The notes below the pieces were generated by a model. That model was given only the letters and a program-made list of their open reading frames with translations. It was not told where the DNA came from and did no database searches. Both the position numbers and the translations under genes were made by a program. A stretch of 64,000 nt of DNA from Senegalia massiliensis (GTDB lineage Bacteria > Bacillota > Clostridia > Tissierellales > SIT17), in NCBI RefSeq assembly GCF_009911265.1, contig NZ_QXXA01000013.1:57933-121932 (forward strand), in the 5' to 3' direction. Shown in pieces: positions 61,544-64,000 of the stretch. Numbering within the stretch: the first letter of the stretch is position 1; each line of letters opens with the position of its first letter.

Positions 61544-61556
61544 AAAAGTTCATGGA

Positions 61557-61617
61557 TTTTAGAAGGGGGACCCCCTTCTAACTATATTAGAGTACTAATC
61601 AGGGTAAAGCCCTTCTA
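61557..61617 (+). promoter_or_regulatory. GC-rich hairpins in the rad52-like leader
   Basis: TTAGAAGGGGG pairs with CCCCCTTCTAA around one base (61558-61580). Next AACTA...TAGTT encloses AGGGTAAAGCCCT (about 61581-61617). The second element's CCCTTCT could also pair with AGAAGGG of the first, giving alternative folds. Such GC content is exceptional here. Confidence 0.5.
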
Positions 61618-61692
61618 GTTATTATTTTACTTTAATAACTTATAGCTTATCAAATGAAGTGTTATCTTTAAAAATGAAAGGTGTGTTTGCAA

Positions 61693-62541
61693 ATGGAAAA
61701 AATAACAGTTGCTAATTTTAGAGAGGTACAAAAAAAGTTACAGGCAGAGTTTGATCTTGAAGATATTGAATTTAGAATAGGTGCTAGGAAACAAGATAAT
61801 TCAAAAGGTATTGCACTAGTCTATGTTTCAAATAGAGCGATACAAAATAGATTAGATGATATATTCTCTCCATTTGGTTGGAAAAATGAATTTAAAGAAA
61901 TTAATGGTGGAAAATCAAAATTGTGTGGAATATCAATAAAGGTATATGATCATGATGATAATAGCCATTGGTTAACTAAGTGGGATGGTGCTGACAATAC
62001 CGAATTCTCCTCAACAAAAGGTGGACTCTCCGATTCTATGAAACGTTGTGCAGTTCAGTGGGGAATAGGTAGATACCTTTATAATATGCCTAAACTATGG
62101 GTAGAAATTAAACAAACTGGTAAAAGCTATAATATTATTGATTCCGAACTAGAGGAATTAAAAAAATTTGTTCAAGGAGCCCCTAGTAAATTTGATTGGT
62201 TAAGAAAAAATTCTTCAACTAAAAGTAACTCTACAAAAAAGAAAACAGATACCTCAAAAAAGAAGAATAATAATAACTCCAAAAAAGAAAGTCGCAAAAC
62301 TACAAAAGCTAATAAAAACGTTAGTAATAAGAATCCAAATTTTAATAATTCTGTTTTAAATAAATCACAAAAAGGAATTATAAGTGATCTGATTAAACAA
62401 GTATCAGAAAACAAAAGACAACCTATGGATTCTGTAGAAAGTTTGTTGCTTAAAGAGTTAGGAGTAAAAAGTATAGATTTTATACCTAAAAATAGTATGA
62501 CAGAATCTATGAATATTCTTAAAAAATTAATAACTGCTTAA
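61693..62541 (+). CDS. Rad52/Rad22-type annealing protein
   Basis: 282 residues from ATG 61693, after AAAGGTGTG. The N-terminal 150 residues carry the Rad52 core: FRIGARKQDNSKGIALVYVS, then RLDDIFSPFGWKNEF and FSSTKGGLSDSMKRCAVQWG with GRYLYNMPKLWVEI. A Ser/Lys/Asn-rich linker (about 165-220) leads to a C-terminal helical part. Rad52 proteins anneal single strands and act after resection by complexes like those at 32-42 kb. This is a second annealing protein besides 57092-57934. Confidence 0.85.
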   Translation: MEKITVANFREVQKKLQAEFDLEDIEFRIGARKQDNSKGIALVYVSNRAIQNRLDDIFSPFGWKNEFKEINGGKSKLCGISIKVYDHDDNSHWLTKWDGADNTEFSSTKGGLSDSMKRCAVQWGIGRYLYNMPKLWVEIKQTGKSYNIIDSELEELKKFVQGAPSKFDWLRKNSSTKSNSTKKKTDTSKKKNNNNSKKESRKTTKANKNVSNKNPNFNNSVLNKSQKGIISDLIKQVSENKRQPMDSVESLLLKELGVKSIDFIPKNSMTESMNILKKLITA

Positions 62542-62570
62542 TTAAAGAGGGAATTGACCCTCTTTAATTA
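62539..62570 (+). terminator. Intrinsic terminator
   Basis: TAATTAAAGAGGG/CCCTCTTTAATTA with a 6-nt loop, starting at the stop of the Rad52-like gene. Confidence 0.82.
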
Positions 62571-62654
62571 TAACTATAAACAAGTAGTACAAATAAAAAC
62601 AAAAAAAGCTTATCAAATGTAATATTAATTTTAAAAATGAAAGGAGATTAAAAA

Positions 62655-63026
62655 ATGAGTAATTTAGCTTATAAAATTGAAAACAAAAAAACTTTAGACG
62701 AGGTAATAGATATTCTACAAGAAGATTGGGATAATAATTATGATATTAAATGTTATGAAATAGATATTGATAATCTTCAGTATCTCAATGTTAATTATTT
62801 AGTTATACCTAACATTCAAGAAAATGGAGTTGTTTCAAGTCCATTCGATAACTTACTTATACTGAAATTATTTGAAGGAACTATGGCAATAGAATTTTCT
62901 TATATTGATGATAGTAATATTGTAGAAGTACCTTCTGATGATATATCTAAAGAATTTTTCACATTTGATAAAGAATATTATTTAAAGTGTAGTAACAGTT
63001 TATCAAATTTAGTAAGTAGCTTATAA
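62655..63026 (+). CDS. Small hypothetical protein, 123 residues
   Basis: AAAGGAG upstream; TATCAAATG lies 44 bp before the ATG. Acidic alpha/beta protein (DEVIDILQEDWDNNYDIKCY, then DNLLILKLFEGTMAIEFSYI). No family recognised. Followed by a palindromic terminator. Confidence 0.55.
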   Translation: MSNLAYKIENKKTLDEVIDILQEDWDNNYDIKCYEIDIDNLQYLNVNYLVIPNIQENGVVSSPFDNLLILKLFEGTMAIEFSYIDDSNIVEVPSDDISKEFFTFDKEYYLKCSNSLSNLVSSL

Positions 63027-63102
63027 ACAATAAATAAATTAAATCATAATATATCTGAATATAAGTTTATTTAAAGGTTAAACCTTGTTATTTAGATATT
63101 GC

Positions 63103-63146
63103 ATAATAAAAGGACTAATAAAAATTTTTATTAGTCCTTTTATTAT
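63103..63146 (+). terminator. 44-bp perfect palindromic terminator
   Basis: ATAATAAAAGGACTAATAAA and complement, no loop apart from the central AATT. Confidence 0.87.
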
Positions 63147-63221
63147 GTTGACTATTTACTATCAATATGTTATCATTACATTAAGAAGTATCAAATGAGT
63201 ATAAGTGAAAGGGGTTTTATT

Positions 63222-63620
63222 ATGGAAAATATGTTTACAGAAAATTTAAAGAAGCTCAGAAATGAACGTAATTTAACACAAGGAGAATTAGCACAAAAAA
63301 TTGAAGTTAGTAGAACTACTATAGCTAGTTATGAACAAGGATGGGGGAGACCATCACAAAAAAGTATGGTAAAGTTAGCAGAGTTTTTTGATGTAAGCAT
63401 TGAGTATTTAAAAGGAGCAACAATTCCTGATGAAACTAAAGAAATAGTAGAGTCGAAAAATAAGTATTTTGATATTAGTAATCATCTTAATATATTAATA
63501 TCAATAATGGAAGATGAAGAACGAATAATTAAAATTAAAGAAGAAGAATTAGCAGAAAATAAAAGAGAATATATAAAAGATTCTCTAAAGTTGATGCAAA
63601 CAATATTAGAGAAGTTATAA
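63222..63620 (+). CDS. XRE-family regulator
   Basis: 132 residues from ATG 63222, 7 bases after AAAGGGG (an upstream in-frame ATG at 63195 lacks such a site). HTH at about 7-62 (LKKLRNERNLTQGELAQKIE, then TTIASYEQGWGRPSQKSMVK), then a helical dimerisation tail. TATCAAATG lies 33 bp upstream. Between 63621 and 63763 I see only a short frame without a start and no convincing gene. Confidence 0.85.
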   Translation: MENMFTENLKKLRNERNLTQGELAQKIEVSRTTIASYEQGWGRPSQKSMVKLAEFFDVSIEYLKGATIPDETKEIVESKNKYFDISNHLNILISIMEDEERIIKIKEEELAENKREYIKDSLKLMQTILEKL

Positions 63621-63763
63621 AAAAGAAAAATATTTTTCCAATGATATAAAATCATTATCAATTAAAAGTGTTCTATCAAGACAATTGCAGCATCTTATTA
63701 TGACTCAAGAGCAATTAGATTATTTGGGAAAGTAATACGATCAAGACAAATACTAAAGGTGAA

Positions 63764-63815
63764 ATAATAAAACTCTACATAAAAATTATATAATTTTTAT
63801 GTAGAGTTTTATTAT
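63764..63815 (+). terminator. 52-bp perfect palindromic terminator
   Basis: ATAATAAAACTCTACATAAA and complement around a central ATTATATAAT-like core. Confidence 0.86.
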
Positions 63816-63845
63816 AATTCTTATGAAAGATAAGCAATCTATATA

Positions 63846-64000
63846 TTGTTTTTACACAATTAAACTGATATAATTAATATATATATACAACAAATAAATA
63901 CAAAAAACTGAGCATATATTTGGTCGGTGGCATTTATCAAATTTAATAATAGGTTAGATTATCTATTATTACACGTTTTAAAAATGAAATAGCAATTTTT
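63846..64000 (+). ncRNA. Structured 5' leader, copy 2 (cut by window end), with promoter
   Basis: Promoter TTGTTT (63846-63851), 17-bp spacer, TATAAT (63869-63874). From ATATATACAACAAATAAATAC to the window end (about 63885-64000) the sequence is nearly identical to the leader at 46853 onward, including TCGGTGGCATTTATCAAATT and AATAATAGGTTAGATTATC. The few differences keep the ACYGA/TCGGT stem. The gene it serves lies beyond the window. Confidence 0.62.

Noticed and set aside
63640..63734. Short frame ending in MTQEQLDYLGK
   Set aside because: No start codon with a ribosome site at useful length; at most a gene remnant.
1..64000. Insertion sequences or transposases
   Set aside because: No transposase motifs, terminal inverted repeats or target duplications were recognised in the window.

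Overview
The window is very AT-rich with strong AGGAGG-type ribosome sites, frequent TTG and GTG starts and many long palindromic terminators. It also carries a Spo0E-family gene. This points to a low-GC, spore-forming Firmicute, most likely a Clostridium relative. I see partition, conjugation, candidate replication and recombination genes but no ribosomal RNA, tRNA, central metabolism or phage structural genes, so I read it as part of a large conjugative plasmid or plasmid-like element. The species is not identified.

Left third (1-30.1 kb, mostly minus strand). A Tad/Flp-pilus-like motor set (TadC, TadB, CpaF ATPase, MinD-like ATPase, CpaB, CpaE-like; 1-6.6 kb) continues into a Gram-positive type IV secretion set: two VirB8-like proteins, a lysostaphin-type peptidase, VirB6, VirB4, a VirB4-N-terminal-like protein, VirB3-like and a VirB2-like pilin (7.3-19 kb). 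Then comes a ParM/ParR partition operon with a repeat-rich upstream region that looks like its centromere (19.2-21.6 kb). A divergent three-gene block (21.6-24.6 kb) encodes a DUF488 protein, a tyrosine recombinase that has lost its catalytic residues and a family A DNA polymerase homologue that has lost key active-site residues. The VirD4 coupling protein, a Spo0E-like phosphatase and a protein that appears to begin at an ATT codon follow (26.3-30.1 kb). No relaxase was recognised.

Middle (30.1-44 kb). After about 1.1 kb of AT-rich non-coding DNA comes a plus-strand cluster for DNA-end processing: Mre11-like nuclease, a small membrane protein, a Rad50-like ATPase split over separate genes, then NurA, a DUF1173 protein and HerA. 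The combination is familiar from archaea and striking on a clostridial plasmid.

Right (44-64 kb). There is a MerR-like regulator, a MoxR ATPase and a VWA protein whose promoters share an operator, and several small conserved-domain proteins. A candidate replication region (51.8-53.1 kb) has DnaA-box-like sites, a winged-helix Rep candidate and a probable antisense RNA. Beyond it lie a TraX-like membrane protein, two Rad52-like annealing proteins, an S1 protein, a replication-relaxation-type protein and several XRE regulators.

Regulation looks coordinated. A roughly 20-bp palindrome with consensus near ACACAATAGATATATTGTGT lies in or next to promoters of the Tad operon, T4SS operon, par operon, VirD4 operon and both Rad52 operons. 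A second 5' element (TATCAAATG followed by TTTTAAAAATGAAAGG) recurs upstream of several right-hand genes, and a structured leader of about 115 nt is nearly duplicated at 46.85 and 63.88 kb. A plausible reading is one programme coupling transfer and maintenance with recombination of incoming DNA.
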